From Flavivirga eckloniae (GTDB lineage Bacteria > Bacteroidota > Bacteroidia > Flavobacteriales > Flavobacteriaceae): a DNA stretch of 64,000 bases. Shown here piece by piece: positions 53,720 to 62,935 of this stretch. The notes below the pieces were generated by a model, which was given only the letters and a program-made list of their open reading frames with translations, did not search any database and had not been told where the DNA came from. The translations under genes were made by a program, and so were the position numbers. How positions within the stretch are numbered: position 1 is the first letter of the stretch; each line of letters starts with the position of its first letter. The DNA lies in contig NZ_CP025791.1 of NCBI RefSeq assembly GCF_002886045.1, forward strand, positions 3,115,001 to 3,179,000, given 5' to 3'.

Positions 53720-54604
53720 TTATTTATTGTTTGCATCCCAAAAATCAAAATAATTAAACCATTGTAATGGGTATTTTTTAATCATCCATTCTAAGCTTTG
53801 CGTATATTCTTTTAGTAATGCTTTGGCATCCCTGTGCTTCACCTCTGCTGTTCTTGCATAAAGGTGGTAATGTTTTCTGGTTTCTTTTAGTACATATACA
53901 AAAAGTACAGGAACTCGTAATCGAGAGCTTATAAGAAATGGACCGGCTGGAAACTTAGTTTCTTTACCTAATAATTCTTGTTCTAAATATTTTGAATCTT
54001 TAATGTAACGATCTCCTGTTATACAAACAATTTCATTTCTTGCCAATGCTGCATTAATTTCAAAGATATGGGAAAGGTCTTCTTTAATAAGAATAATTTT
54101 TATGTTAGACTTATTTGTAACACTATCAAGATAATCTTTTATGGCTGTATGCTCGACATTGGTTGTGAGTAAGCTTATGCACTCATTATCTTCTAATTCT
54201 CCAAAAAAATGCTCAGCAATTTCAAAATTGCCCATATGACCGCTTATAAGGATGCCTCCTTTTTTTTGTTTTAGTATTTCTTTTATACGCTCTACACCAT
54301 CATAATCATATGTGAATTTAGACTTTAAGCCAGAAGAAATAGCAACTTTGTCTATTATTGTTTGTCCAAAAACAAAATAACTTCTGTAAATGCTTAAGAT
54401 ACTTTTAAGCTTGGAATATTTTAGTCTTTTATGAAAGTAGTAGTAGGTCGCTTTTGTGCTGTCCATCGCAAAAAGGCAGAAATAAGCAGCAACAAAATAT
54501 AAAATAAAATATGCTGAACGTAGTCCAAGTTTTTTGATACAAAATATAAATATTTTGTAGCCTAAAACCGTACCTCTGGACTTTCCTTTCCATTCAGCAG
54601 CCAT
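53720..54604 (-). CDS. LpxL-like lysophospholipid acyltransferase family protein
   Basis: 294 residues. An N-terminal membrane helix (about 30-46) precedes the acyltransferase motif SGHMGNFE (H123, E128), then GDRYIKDS and FLISSRLRVPVLFVYV, as in lipid A acyltransferases. In aryl polyene loci such an enzyme is thought to attach the pigment to a lipid or sugar carrier. It is followed 4 bases later by DarA. Confidence 0.87.
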   Translation of the reverse strand: MAAEWKGKSRGTVLGYKIFIFCIKKLGLRSAYFILYFVAAYFCLFAMDSTKATYYYFHKRLKYSKLKSILSIYRSYFVFGQTIIDKVAISSGLKSKFTYDYDGVERIKEILKQKKGGILISGHMGNFEIAEHFFGELEDNECISLLTTNVEHTAIKDYLDSVTNKSNIKIILIKEDLSHIFEINAALARNEIVCITGDRYIKDSKYLEQELLGKETKFPAGPFLISSRLRVPVLFVYVLKETRKHYHLYARTAEVKHRDAKALLKEYTQSLEWMIKKYPLQWFNYFDFWDANNK

Positions 54605-54628
54605 ATATATTTGGGTAAAGTTGTTTTA

Positions 54629-54871
54629 TTATTTTAATTTGTTTTCAATAAGATTGTAAAAATCTTGAAGTGTAACAATGTTTATAAAATCTTCTCCTAC
54701 TAATTTAACGCCAAAATTAGACTCAATAGACACAACAAGATCTACAAAATCTAAACTGTCAAGTTCAAGAGTTTCTTTTAAGTTAGCTTCGGGTGAAATA
54801 TCATCATTTTCAACTTCAAATTCATCTATAAGAAAGTCGTTTATTTTTTCAATAATAACTTCTTTATTCAT
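54629..54871 (-). CDS. Acyl carrier protein (ACP 2)
   Basis: 80 residues with the attachment site LELDSLDFVDL (S39). It overlaps the upstream ketosynthase by eight bases. It is next to the LpxL-like, DarA and DarB genes, so it may serve the resorcinol half, while ACP 1 serves the polyene. Confidence 0.93.
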   Translation of the reverse strand: MNKEVIIEKINDFLIDEFEVENDDISPEANLKETLELDSLDFVDLVVSIESNFGVKLVGEDFINIVTLQDFYNLIENKLK

Positions 54872-56096
54872 CTTTGTGATTTATTTTTTTTATTATTAAT
54901 GCTGAGTTTGTTCCCCCAAACCCAAAGGAATTGGACAAAAATACATCAATTTTTTTATCTAACGTTTTACTTACTAAATTTAATTTTGCAGCATCTTCAT
55001 CCGGGGTCTCAAGATTTATGTTAGGAGCAATAAAAGAGTGCTGCATCATAAGCATCGAATATATAATTTCACTAGCTCCAGCCATCCAGCATTCATGTCC
55101 TGTCATAGACTTTGTAGAGCTTACGTAAGGACCGTTTTCTCCAAATACGTTGAATATGGCTTTGGCTTCATTGGCATCTCCAACAGGTGTTGAAGTAGCA
55201 TGTGCATTAACGTAGTCGATACTGTTAACAGGAATGTTTGCTTGTAATAAGGCTTTATTCATGGCTCGGGAAGGTCCATCAACGTTTGGTGTTGAAATAT
55301 GTTCTCCGTTTGATGAAAACCCATAGCCTATAATTTCTCCTAAAATAGGAGCGCCTCGCTTTATGGCAGATTCATAACTTTCTACTACTAAGGTAGCTCC
55401 GCCGCCACTAGGAATAAGACCATCACGATTTTTATCGAATGGGCGGGATGCCTTTGCAGGTTGTTCTTCGTGTGCAGAAAATACACCTAAGCCATCAAAA
55501 CTTCCCATGGCTAGTTCATTTATCTCTTGAGCACCTCCACATATAATACAGTCTTGAAGGCCACTTTTTATAAGCTGATATGCCATGCCAATAGCATGAG
55601 AGCCACTTGCACAGGCAGCACTTATAGTAAAATTAACACCTGTTAATTTAAAAATAGTAGAGAGGTTCATCGTTACGGTAGAATTCATGCCTTTAAAAAT
55701 AGATCCAGAACCTACCAAGGTGGTGTCTTTTTTCTCTCTAATTTTATCAACAGATTCTATAACAGATTTTGCTGTACTATCGTTACCGTAAAGAATCCCT
55801 ACTTCATTAGCGTCTATAAACTCTTGAGTGATTTTTGCATTTTCTAAGGCTTCAATGGTTGCCATATAAGCATATGCGCCTTCTTCCCCCAAGCTAATAC
55901 GCTCTCTTCTTGTAAGGAGCTTTTTAAGATTAGGTGTCTCTACCATGCCTGTTAAGCTTGAACGGTAACCAAAAGGTTTTCTTTTTTCATCAGAGATAAT
56001 TCCAGAGGTTCCGTTATAAAGAGACGTTTTTACTTCTTCTAAATTTTTACCAATGCAGGAATAAATTCCCATGCCAGTTATAACAACTCTTCTCAT
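54864..56096 (-). CDS. Beta-ketoacyl-ACP synthase (third active KS)
   Basis: 410 residues, FabB/F type, triad C162 (SAACASGS), H299 (NAHATSTP) and H334 (MTGHECW). Located directly after the ketoreductase and before ACP 2, it forms a compact elongation module. It is the most FabF-like of the cluster's ketosynthases. Confidence 0.93.
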   Translation of the reverse strand: MRRVVITGMGIYSCIGKNLEEVKTSLYNGTSGIISDEKRKPFGYRSSLTGMVETPNLKKLLTRRERISLGEEGAYAYMATIEALENAKITQEFIDANEVGILYGNDSTAKSVIESVDKIREKKDTTLVGSGSIFKGMNSTVTMNLSTIFKLTGVNFTISAACASGSHAIGMAYQLIKSGLQDCIICGGAQEINELAMGSFDGLGVFSAHEEQPAKASRPFDKNRDGLIPSGGGATLVVESYESAIKRGAPILGEIIGYGFSSNGEHISTPNVDGPSRAMNKALLQANIPVNSIDYVNAHATSTPVGDANEAKAIFNVFGENGPYVSSTKSMTGHECWMAGASEIIYSMLMMQHSFIAPNINLETPDEDAAKLNLVSKTLDKKIDVFLSNSFGFGGTNSALIIKKINHKDE

Positions 56097-56108
56097 CTTT
56101 CGAATTAT

Positions 56109-56861
56109 TTATGAATAAATGCCTCCATTTATATTTATAACTTCCCCTGTAATGTAAGATGCTTTTTCTGATGCTAAAAAAGATACTAAATGCGCTACTT
56201 CTTCGGGGTCTCCAAAACGATTTGCAGGAACCATCTTTTTTAATTCTTTTTCATCCAAATCCCCAGTCATGTCTGTTTTAATAAATCCTGGGGCGACTGC
56301 ATTTACAGTAATCTTACGTTTAGCTATTTCTTGAGCTAAGGCTTTTGTGGCTCCTATAACAGCACCTTTTGCAGCAGAGTAATTGGTTTGACCAGCCGTT
56401 CCTTTAAGACCGGATAATGAAACAATATTGATAATACGCCCATATTTTTGAACCAATAATTTTTGAATTAAGTGATTAGTTACATTAAAGAATCCATTTA
56501 GACTGGTATCAATAACATTATTCCAGTCTTCGGATGTCATCCACATAAATAAACCGTCTTTTGTAATGCCGGCATTATTAACGATCACTTCAATAGCAGC
56601 ATCTTTGTTGTTTTCATGCCAGTTATCTAAAACAGATTTTACTTCGTGGTTATTAACTACATTAAATTGTAGTAATTCTCCTTTTCCTCCAGCTTCTTCA
56701 ACAGCTTTTAAGGTATCGAGAGCAGCTTGTTCGTTACTTTGGTAGTTAATTAAGATGTGGTAGTCTGTATCTTTGGCTAGTTGAATACAGATGGCTTTTC
56801 CAATCCCCCTTGAGCCACCAGTTATTAGTGCGTATTTATTTTTAATTGTATTTTTTTTCAT
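56109..56861 (-). CDS. 3-oxoacyl-ACP reductase (FabG type)
   Basis: 250 residues from ATG 56861 (a TTG two codons earlier is not needed). The SDR fold has the NADPH loop GGSRGIG (15-21), NNAGIT, and the triad S148, Y161 and K165 (YSAAKG). The C-terminal NINGGIYS is typical. It is the only ketoreductase in the cluster, so it should serve all elongation cycles. Confidence 0.92.
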   Translation of the reverse strand: MKKNTIKNKYALITGGSRGIGKAICIQLAKDTDYHILINYQSNEQAALDTLKAVEEAGGKGELLQFNVVNNHEVKSVLDNWHENNKDAAIEVIVNNAGITKDGLFMWMTSEDWNNVIDTSLNGFFNVTNHLIQKLLVQKYGRIINIVSLSGLKGTAGQTNYSAAKGAVIGATKALAQEIAKRKITVNAVAPGFIKTDMTGDLDEKELKKMVPANRFGDPEEVAHLVSFLASEKASYITGEVININGGIYS

Positions 56862-56873
56862 TAACAATAAACA

Positions 56874-58022
56874 TTATTTTTTTTTGATTTCAACAAAAAT
56901 ATTAATATTACTAAACCGTTTGTTTCCTAAAAGTGTACCTTCTTTAGTTAAAAATACCCATTTGTTATTGTATTTAACCTTAGCTAAAGAACCTAAAAAA
57001 CCCTTGGTTTTTCTATTAAAGGAGAAACTTGGAGTTATAAAATAGTTTGGTGGTATAACCATTTCTCCTTTTTCATTTACAAAACCCCAGCTATTCTTAA
57101 AAAAAGGTTTTACGGGAGCAAGGGCAGTATCTTTCCCAAAAATTTCAGCATCGTTAAATTGAGGTTCAATAACATATTCCCCTTTTGTATTTATGTACCC
57201 CCAACGTTTACCATCATAAACAGGAGCCATTCCATTTACAAAATGTCTGGCAACCTTAAATTGTGGTTTTATAACCCATTCACCTTTAGTATTTATATAT
57301 CCAACTTTTTTATCAACTCTAGCCATAGTTAGATCGCTATCATCTCTAAAATCCCAGATTTTTGAAGCATTATCAATGACAATAGGCTTGTTGTTAATAA
57401 ATATTTTAAAAACAGTGCCTTGTCTTACTCGTACAATTTTATTGAAGTAATTTCCAATTTCATTATAATTTGGAGAAATATATTCTTTGCCATTTACATC
57501 TATCATACCCCATAAATCATTTAATTGAACTCTAGCGAATCCATTAACAAATGGTTTTATAGTCTGATATTTAGGCTCCATTATAATTTCTCCATTAGAA
57601 TTTAATAAGCCTACTAACTTTTTTGTCTTAAAAATAGCAACTCCTTCTTTGGCGAAATTATAGTATTTAGTATTAGGTTTTGGGTGTATTTTTACTTTTC
57701 CTGCAACGTCGATAAAACATTCTTTATTATCTTTTACAACCAAAGCCAAACCACTATTGAAAACTTTTGCATCATCAAATTGAGGTTGAATAACCCATTC
57801 TCCTTCAATGTTAATATATCCCCATTTTCTATTTTTTTTAACTGGAGCTAAACCATTTTCGGAAAAACTCTTAGCATTTTTAAATTGGGGTTCAATAATA
57901 TATTCACCAGTATAATCAATATACCCGAAACGGTTCTTTTCAAGAACTAATGCTGTTTTTTGGGCATTAATACATATTGAGGTTAATAAAAATATATATA
58001 TTGGGGCGAGACGTAAAATCAT
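56874..58022 (-). CDS. WG-repeat protein, exported (copy 2)
   Basis: 382 residues, signal peptide ending near NAQK (about residue 21). About eight beta-hairpin WG repeats follow, of the form WGYINTKGEYVIEPQF, spaced roughly 35-60 residues. It is a tandem paralogue of the gene 12 bases upstream. WG proteins have no catalytic site; they are probably binding scaffolds. The location between the ammonia-lyase and the ketoreductase is unusual for a periplasmic binding protein. Confidence 0.88.
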   Translation of the reverse strand: MILRLAPIYIFLLTSICINAQKTALVLEKNRFGYIDYTGEYIIEPQFKNAKSFSENGLAPVKKNRKWGYINIEGEWVIQPQFDDAKVFNSGLALVVKDNKECFIDVAGKVKIHPKPNTKYYNFAKEGVAIFKTKKLVGLLNSNGEIIMEPKYQTIKPFVNGFARVQLNDLWGMIDVNGKEYISPNYNEIGNYFNKIVRVRQGTVFKIFINNKPIVIDNASKIWDFRDDSDLTMARVDKKVGYINTKGEWVIKPQFKVARHFVNGMAPVYDGKRWGYINTKGEYVIEPQFNDAEIFGKDTALAPVKPFFKNSWGFVNEKGEMVIPPNYFITPSFSFNRKTKGFLGSLAKVKYNNKWVFLTKEGTLLGNKRFSNINIFVEIKKK

Positions 58023-58034
58023 TACATAATGATA

Positions 58035-59171
58035 TTAAGGTTTAGCTTTTGAAAAAAGTTCAGCATTTTGAAACCATTTACCTCCTAATGTTTCCCCTTT
58101 TTTATTTATAAAACCCCATTGTTTACCTTTTTTTACGCGTGCTAATCCCTTATAAAATCCCTTAATAACATTTTTACTAAATAAGGATAGTCCGCCAGCT
58201 GTGATTTGGTATTCTGCGGGGATTACAATTTTTCCAGATTTATCGATAAATCCCCATAATTTTTTCTCTTTTACAGGAGCTAAGCCATCTGCTGAGAAGA
58301 CTTCAGCATCTTTATAGATGATTGGGATTACTACCTCTCCTTTTTCATTAATATAACCCCATAATTTATTTTTAAAAACAGGAGCTAACCCATTTCTAAA
58401 TGCTCTGACTTTCTCATATGTAGGTTCAATGACCCATTCACCAGAATTGTTTATAAATCCGATTTTTTTATCGCGTCTAGCATAAGTTAATTCAGAATGA
58501 TCATTAAAATCCCAGATTTTATCAATTCTAACTGTTGTGTTAAATTTATTATTGCTAACAACACCAAAAGTTTCACCTTTTTTTGCCCAAACACCGCGTT
58601 TATTATAGCTCCCTATTTCAGCGTATTCTGTAGGAATAAAAACCTTACCTTTTTTGTCGATCATACCCCAATAATCTCCTTTACGTACTCTGGCGTAACC
58701 GTTAACAAATGGTTTAATGACATCGTAGGTTGGTTCTAATATAACCTTTCCATCGGTTCCCATAAGTCCAGTTTTTTTAGCTTTTCTTAGAAAAGCAACA
58801 CCATCATTAAAATCATAATATTTTTCTGTTACCGGAGTACTTAACTTTTCTCCTGAAGCATTGATGTAGTTCCATTGATCATTTTGAAGTACTAGCACGT
58901 AACCGGAATTAAAGTTTTTTACTTTTTCAAACTCAGGGGCAAGAACCCATTTGCCAGAGGTATCAATTAAACCCCATTTTTTGTTGTTTAAAGCAGCAGC
59001 ATACCCTTCATGGAAATTTCCTGCTTTTTCAAATTGAGGTTGAATAACGTATTCTCCAGATGTATTAATATAACCAAAAAGATCGTTGTCTCTAACAAGC
59101 GCTAATTCTTGTGCATTAACACATGTTAGATTTAAAATAAATGCAAAAATTAAAGTGTAATAAAGTTTCAT
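58035..59171 (-). CDS. WG-repeat protein, exported (copy 1)
   Basis: 378 residues with a signal peptide ending near NAQE. About nine WG repeats (FGYINTSGEYVIQPQF, WGLIDTSGKWVLAPEF and so on) fill the mature protein. Its ATG overlaps the lyase stop by one base, so the two are tightly coupled. Similar length and repeat phase to copy 2 indicate gene duplication. Confidence 0.88.
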   Translation of the reverse strand: MKLYYTLIFAFILNLTCVNAQELALVRDNDLFGYINTSGEYVIQPQFEKAGNFHEGYAAALNNKKWGLIDTSGKWVLAPEFEKVKNFNSGYVLVLQNDQWNYINASGEKLSTPVTEKYYDFNDGVAFLRKAKKTGLMGTDGKVILEPTYDVIKPFVNGYARVRKGDYWGMIDKKGKVFIPTEYAEIGSYNKRGVWAKKGETFGVVSNNKFNTTVRIDKIWDFNDHSELTYARRDKKIGFINNSGEWVIEPTYEKVRAFRNGLAPVFKNKLWGYINEKGEVVIPIIYKDAEVFSADGLAPVKEKKLWGFIDKSGKIVIPAEYQITAGGLSLFSKNVIKGFYKGLARVKKGKQWGFINKKGETLGGKWFQNAELFSKAKP

Positions 59172-60706
59172 TATACTATGTTGTTTTCATGATTCATAAT
59201 AAAGTCTTTAACCTTATTCACATAAGGATACATAACTATGTCTTCTGTAAAGATAGGAACTAAATTCCTTACAACATCATACATTCTTTTAGTCTTTGTA
59301 GATATTTCATCTTGTTTTTTAAGATATTCAATAGCCTGTACAATGGTTATCATTTCAATGGCGACAACTTCAAAGGCATTTTCAATAACCTTTTTTGTAA
59401 TTAAGGCTGCATTGGTTCCCATGCTTACAATATCTTGATTGTCATTGTTGTTGGGGATACTATGCACATACATTGGGTTAGACAACATTTGATTTTCGGC
59501 TGTAGTAGATGTGGCTGTAAACTGAACACCTTGCATACCAAAATTTAATCCTAATTTACCCAAATTTACAAATGCAGGAAGAATATTATTCAGATTAGGG
59601 TTTAACAAATAGTTAAGTTGACGCTCTGCAAGCATACTCATTTTGGTAACAACTAATTTTAATTTATCCATTTCTAGCGAAACATAGTCGCCATGGAAGT
59701 TTCCGCCATGATATACATGTTGTTCCTCTACATTTACAATAGGATTATCGTTTGCAGAATTAATCTCTTCAATTAATATTCTTTCTATATTATTTAAAGT
59801 ATCTAATACAGGTCCTAATATTTGAGGAACACATCGTAAAGAATAATATTCTTGTACTTTTTCTTCAAAAACAGTAACCTCAGGATTTTTATTATATAAA
59901 AACTCTTCGCGTTTTCTGGTTAGCTTGCTGTCGCTTAAATACGACCTCATTTGTTTAGCTACTTCTCGCTGTCCTTTGTGTTTTTTCGTTTGGTTTAACT
60001 CAAAGGATAAGTGATCGTCGTATGCTTGCACAATTTCATTGATTGCAGAAGAGCACAAAACAACCCAGTTAAGTAATCGTCTTGTATTTATAGTGTTTAC
60101 AATACCAATACCAGTCATTACAGAAGTACCATTCATTAAAGCCAGCCCTTCCCTTAAAGCAACTGTAATAGGTTTTAGGTTCTCGATTTCAAAAACTTCT
60201 TTAGTGGGCCTTAGTTCATTTTTATAAAAAACCTCGCCTTCTCCAATTAAAACAAGCGCTAAATGTGCTAATTGTACTAAATCACCACTTGCACCAACCC
60301 CTCCATGCTCATAAATTAATGGAATAATATCTCTGTTAATTAAAGTGGTCATTAATTCTATTACCGATTTATGTACCCCAGAGTTGCCTAAAGATAATGT
60401 ATTTAATCGCGCTAACATGGCTGCTTTTACGTACTGAGGAGCAATAATGTTTCCTGTACCAGAAGCATGGCTTCTAATTAAATTGTACTGTAGTTTTATA
60501 CGATCTACATCATCTATTTTGTATTGTGCCATAGGGCCAAAGCCCGTGTTAACACCATAAATGGTTTTGTTTTCTGAAAACGTTTTTAAAAAATTAAAAC
60601 TATTTTCAATAGTTTCGAAAACTGTATTATCAATTTCGATAGGGTTGTTTTCAAAAATGATTTTGTAAAATTCTTCAATACCTAAAGTTCCATTAAGTTT
60701 TAACAT
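59171..60706 (-). CDS. Aromatic amino acid ammonia-lyase, probable tyrosine ammonia-lyase
   Basis: 511 residues of the HAL/PAL/TAL family. The MIO cofactor triad is A139-S140-G141 (GGVGASGDL), with catalytic Tyr50 in IYGVNTGFG. The selectivity pair is S79-H80 (LIRSHASG). The whole chain reads very like the Flavobacterium johnsoniae tyrosine ammonia-lyase as I remember it. It should make 4-coumarate, the aryl starter. It is the first gene of the 35-gene unit, 69 bases from a -7 promoter element. Confidence 0.92.
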   Translation of the reverse strand: MLKLNGTLGIEEFYKIIFENNPIEIDNTVFETIENSFNFLKTFSENKTIYGVNTGFGPMAQYKIDDVDRIKLQYNLIRSHASGTGNIIAPQYVKAAMLARLNTLSLGNSGVHKSVIELMTTLINRDIIPLIYEHGGVGASGDLVQLAHLALVLIGEGEVFYKNELRPTKEVFEIENLKPITVALREGLALMNGTSVMTGIGIVNTINTRRLLNWVVLCSSAINEIVQAYDDHLSFELNQTKKHKGQREVAKQMRSYLSDSKLTRKREEFLYNKNPEVTVFEEKVQEYYSLRCVPQILGPVLDTLNNIERILIEEINSANDNPIVNVEEQHVYHGGNFHGDYVSLEMDKLKLVVTKMSMLAERQLNYLLNPNLNNILPAFVNLGKLGLNFGMQGVQFTATSTTAENQMLSNPMYVHSIPNNNDNQDIVSMGTNAALITKKVIENAFEVVAIEMITIVQAIEYLKKQDEISTKTKRMYDVVRNLVPIFTEDIVMYPYVNKVKDFIMNHENNIV

Positions 60707-60775
60707 CTAGACTGTGTTGGTAAAATTTAAAAATAATATTTTAATAACTAAAGATAAAATAGTTATTTTGGAATG

Positions 60776-60783
60776 CAAATTTA
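60776..60783 (-). promoter_or_regulatory. -7 element (TAAATTTG) for the pigment operon
   Basis: Perfect TAnnTTTG match on the minus strand between the divergent lyase and halogenase-like genes, giving a leader of about 60 bases. No clear TTTG -33 box; TTTTAG lies at the expected distance. Confidence 0.55.
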
Positions 60784-60792
60784 GAATAATAA

Positions 60793-62061
60793 ATGACACC
60801 AACTAAAAAGAATATGAGCGAAGAAAACATTGACGTATTAATTATAGGGGCAGGGCCATCTGGATGCGTTTCGGCGTCATATTTATATGATAAAAACTGT
60901 AAGGTAAAGATTATAGAAAAAAGCAAATTTCCAAGGTTTGTTATTGGAGAAAGCTTATTGCCGAGATGTATGGATCATTTTGAAGAAGTTGGGTTGTTAG
61001 ATAGTTTAAAGGCATGCGATTTTGAAGTTAAGGAAGGTGCGCGATTTATTAGAGGAGAAGAAGTGTGTAATTTTGATTTTAGTAAAAAGCACACTCAAGG
61101 TTGGGATTGGACTTGGCAAGTGCCGAGAGCGGATTTTGATAATGTTCTTGCAAATGAACTTATAAAAAGAGGTGTAGATATTGCTTTTGAACATGAAGTG
61201 ATTGATGTTGTTATTGATGAGGATGGCACTTCTATAACAACTATTAAAAATGAGGAAGGGCAAAGTTATACGGTTAAAGCAAAACATATTATTGACTCGA
61301 GTGGTTATGGTAGGGTTTTACCACGACTTTTAAATTTAGAAAAACCATCAGAACTTCTTGACCAGTCTTCAATATTTACACATGTAAAAGATATAAAACG
61401 CCCTGAAGGGTGGGAAGGTTCGCGTATAACATTTGATGTTATAGATCTGCGAGTGTGGTTGTGGGTTATTCCTTTTTCTGACGATACAACGAGTATTGGT
61501 TATGTTGGACCAACAGAATTTATAGAATCTTTTGAGGGAACGCCGACTGAAAAGTTAGCAAAAATGCTAAAACTTTCGGATTATTATAGCGATAGATTTG
61601 ATGGTGTTGATTTTTTATTCAATCCGGTTGAAATAAAAAATTATTCTAAATCTGTGAAGCAGCTTTATGGCAAGGGATATGTACTTACAGGTAATAGTGC
61701 CGAATTTTTAGATCCTGTGTTTTCTTCTGGTGTTACGTTTGCGACTGAATCTGCTTTGCTTGCAGCAAAATTAATAGCAAAAGAATTACAGAATACTGAA
61801 GTTGATTGGGAGGTAGAGTATTCAGATTATATTAAAAAAGGTGTTAACGTTTTTGCTACTTATGTAAAGGAATGGTATACAGGAAACCTTCAAGAAATAT
61901 TTTTCCACAAACCAGAGAATCCTGAAATTAAAAAACAAATATGTGCCGTTTTAGCTGGTTATGTATGGGATGAAACCAATCCTTTTGTTAAAAACCATCA
62001 TAGATTGGTTAAGACTGTTGCTCGCATTATTGCTATGGAAAAAGAAAACGAGGGTGTTTAA
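60793..62061 (+). CDS. Flavin-dependent halogenase-like FAD oxidoreductase
   Basis: 422 residues (415 from the second ATG at 60814). The FAD motif is GAGPSG (19-24), then FPRFVIGESLLP. FEVKEGARF places a Lys (K80) where phenolic flavin halogenases have their catalytic lysine, and WLWVIP (222-227) matches the WxWxIP signature that separates halogenases from monooxygenases. Some flexirubins are chlorinated, so ring halogenation is a reasonable proposal, but a hydroxylase cannot be excluded. It is divergent from the lyase. Confidence 0.82.
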   Translation: MTPTKKNMSEENIDVLIIGAGPSGCVSASYLYDKNCKVKIIEKSKFPRFVIGESLLPRCMDHFEEVGLLDSLKACDFEVKEGARFIRGEEVCNFDFSKKHTQGWDWTWQVPRADFDNVLANELIKRGVDIAFEHEVIDVVIDEDGTSITTIKNEEGQSYTVKAKHIIDSSGYGRVLPRLLNLEKPSELLDQSSIFTHVKDIKRPEGWEGSRITFDVIDLRVWLWVIPFSDDTTSIGYVGPTEFIESFEGTPTEKLAKMLKLSDYYSDRFDGVDFLFNPVEIKNYSKSVKQLYGKGYVLTGNSAEFLDPVFSSGVTFATESALLAAKLIAKELQNTEVDWEVEYSDYIKKGVNVFATYVKEWYTGNLQEIFFHKPENPEIKKQICAVLAGYVWDETNPFVKNHHRLVKTVARIIAMEKENEGV

Positions 62062-62188
62062 AAAAGTGCCATTCTAAATGAAATGTACTTGCCCGCGGGA
62101 GGGATCAATCTATTAATTTTTAGATTAATAAGATTCTTCGCTGCGCTCTGAATGACAAAACAAATTACTTTTTAAACACCCTCGTTTT
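62045..62188. repeat. Inverted-repeat element at the 3' end of the halogenase-like gene
   Basis: The left arm (62045-62067) and right arm (62167-62188) are complementary over 22 bases apart from one extra A. They read AAAACGAGGGTGTTT and its complement. The left arm contains the last five codons and stop of the flavoenzyme. The 99-base interior has its own hairpin (62107-62135). It may be a MITE- or REP-like insertion, or a bidirectional terminator for the two convergent genes. Confidence 0.7.
62131..62156. repeat. Dispersed repeat, ATTCTTCGCTGCGCTC type
   Basis: AGATTCTTCGCTGCGCTC followed by TGAATGAC, inside the inverted-repeat element above. From memory it is a word seen between genes in many Flavobacteriaceae genomes. 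Only one copy was noticed in this window. Confidence 0.45.
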
Positions 62189-62212
62189 AATATTAATTTT
62201 TCGAGCAATAAA

Positions 62213-62818
62213 CTATTTTAGTGCTTTTTTCTTCAGGTTTTTAGCAAATTCTTTAGCTAGTTTTGCATAAGCTTCAGAGATACGGTATCCGGAATTATAG
62301 TCATTACCCATAGCTCCAAATCCTTCTACTTTAGTATAATCTGCTGAAAATAAAATAGCATCAGGAGTTTTAGTTTCAAATACAACAAGGGTTGCTTCTA
62401 TTTTTGAATTTTGTCTTACTATACCAACATTATAGCCAGCATACATCATAGTAGTCTTTATAAGCAAAGTGTATTTTGCATCATTGCCTTTATCCACTTT
62501 TACCTCACCGTCTTCAAATCTTTTATTAAAAGATTCTATAAATTTTGGCTCATATCTATCTTCTCTATCAGCAAACCAAGACGCTTTGAATTTTTCTCCT
62601 GTACCAGCTTCCTTGTCTTCTCTCTTTTTCATTTTATCTTTAAGGAATTCTTCTTCAGAATCGTACTTTGGGATTTTTAAATTTGAATATTCAAATTGCA
62701 GGCTATACTCTGTAATATCTTTTAAATTTTTAAAAGATCCTTCTTTTACTTTTACCTTTTGAGAGTAGGTTAGGCATGTACAAAATAGAATTAAAATAAT
62801 TGTTAATTGTTTTTTCAT
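62213..62818 (-). CDS. Exported hypothetical protein
   Basis: 201 residues with a signal peptide ending near CLTYSQ (about residue 20). The mature part has a charged, helix-like region (about 50-110) and a beta-rich C-terminal half (KYTLLIKTTMMYAG onward). No family recognised. It is convergent with the halogenase-like gene across the inverted repeat and probably not part of the pigment operon. Confidence 0.75.
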   Translation of the reverse strand: MKKQLTIILILFCTCLTYSQKVKVKEGSFKNLKDITEYSLQFEYSNLKIPKYDSEEEFLKDKMKKREDKEAGTGEKFKASWFADREDRYEPKFIESFNKRFEDGEVKVDKGNDAKYTLLIKTTMMYAGYNVGIVRQNSKIEATLVVFETKTPDAILFSADYTKVEGFGAMGNDYNSGYRISEAYAKLAKEFAKNLKKKALK

Positions 62819-62935
62819 AAATTAAAATTTAAGGATTTGAATTGATTAATAGTATAAATAGAAATTGTTTCTTAATGTATATAAATACTCTGATTGAGTT
62901 TTGGTTAGCATATTATTTAGAGGTGAATTATAGCA

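Noticed and set aside
54864-56861. Primary fatty acid synthesis operon
   Set aside because: KS, ACP and FabG are core-like, but they sit between DarA/DarB and the ammonia-lyase and lack fabD, fabH and plsX neighbours.
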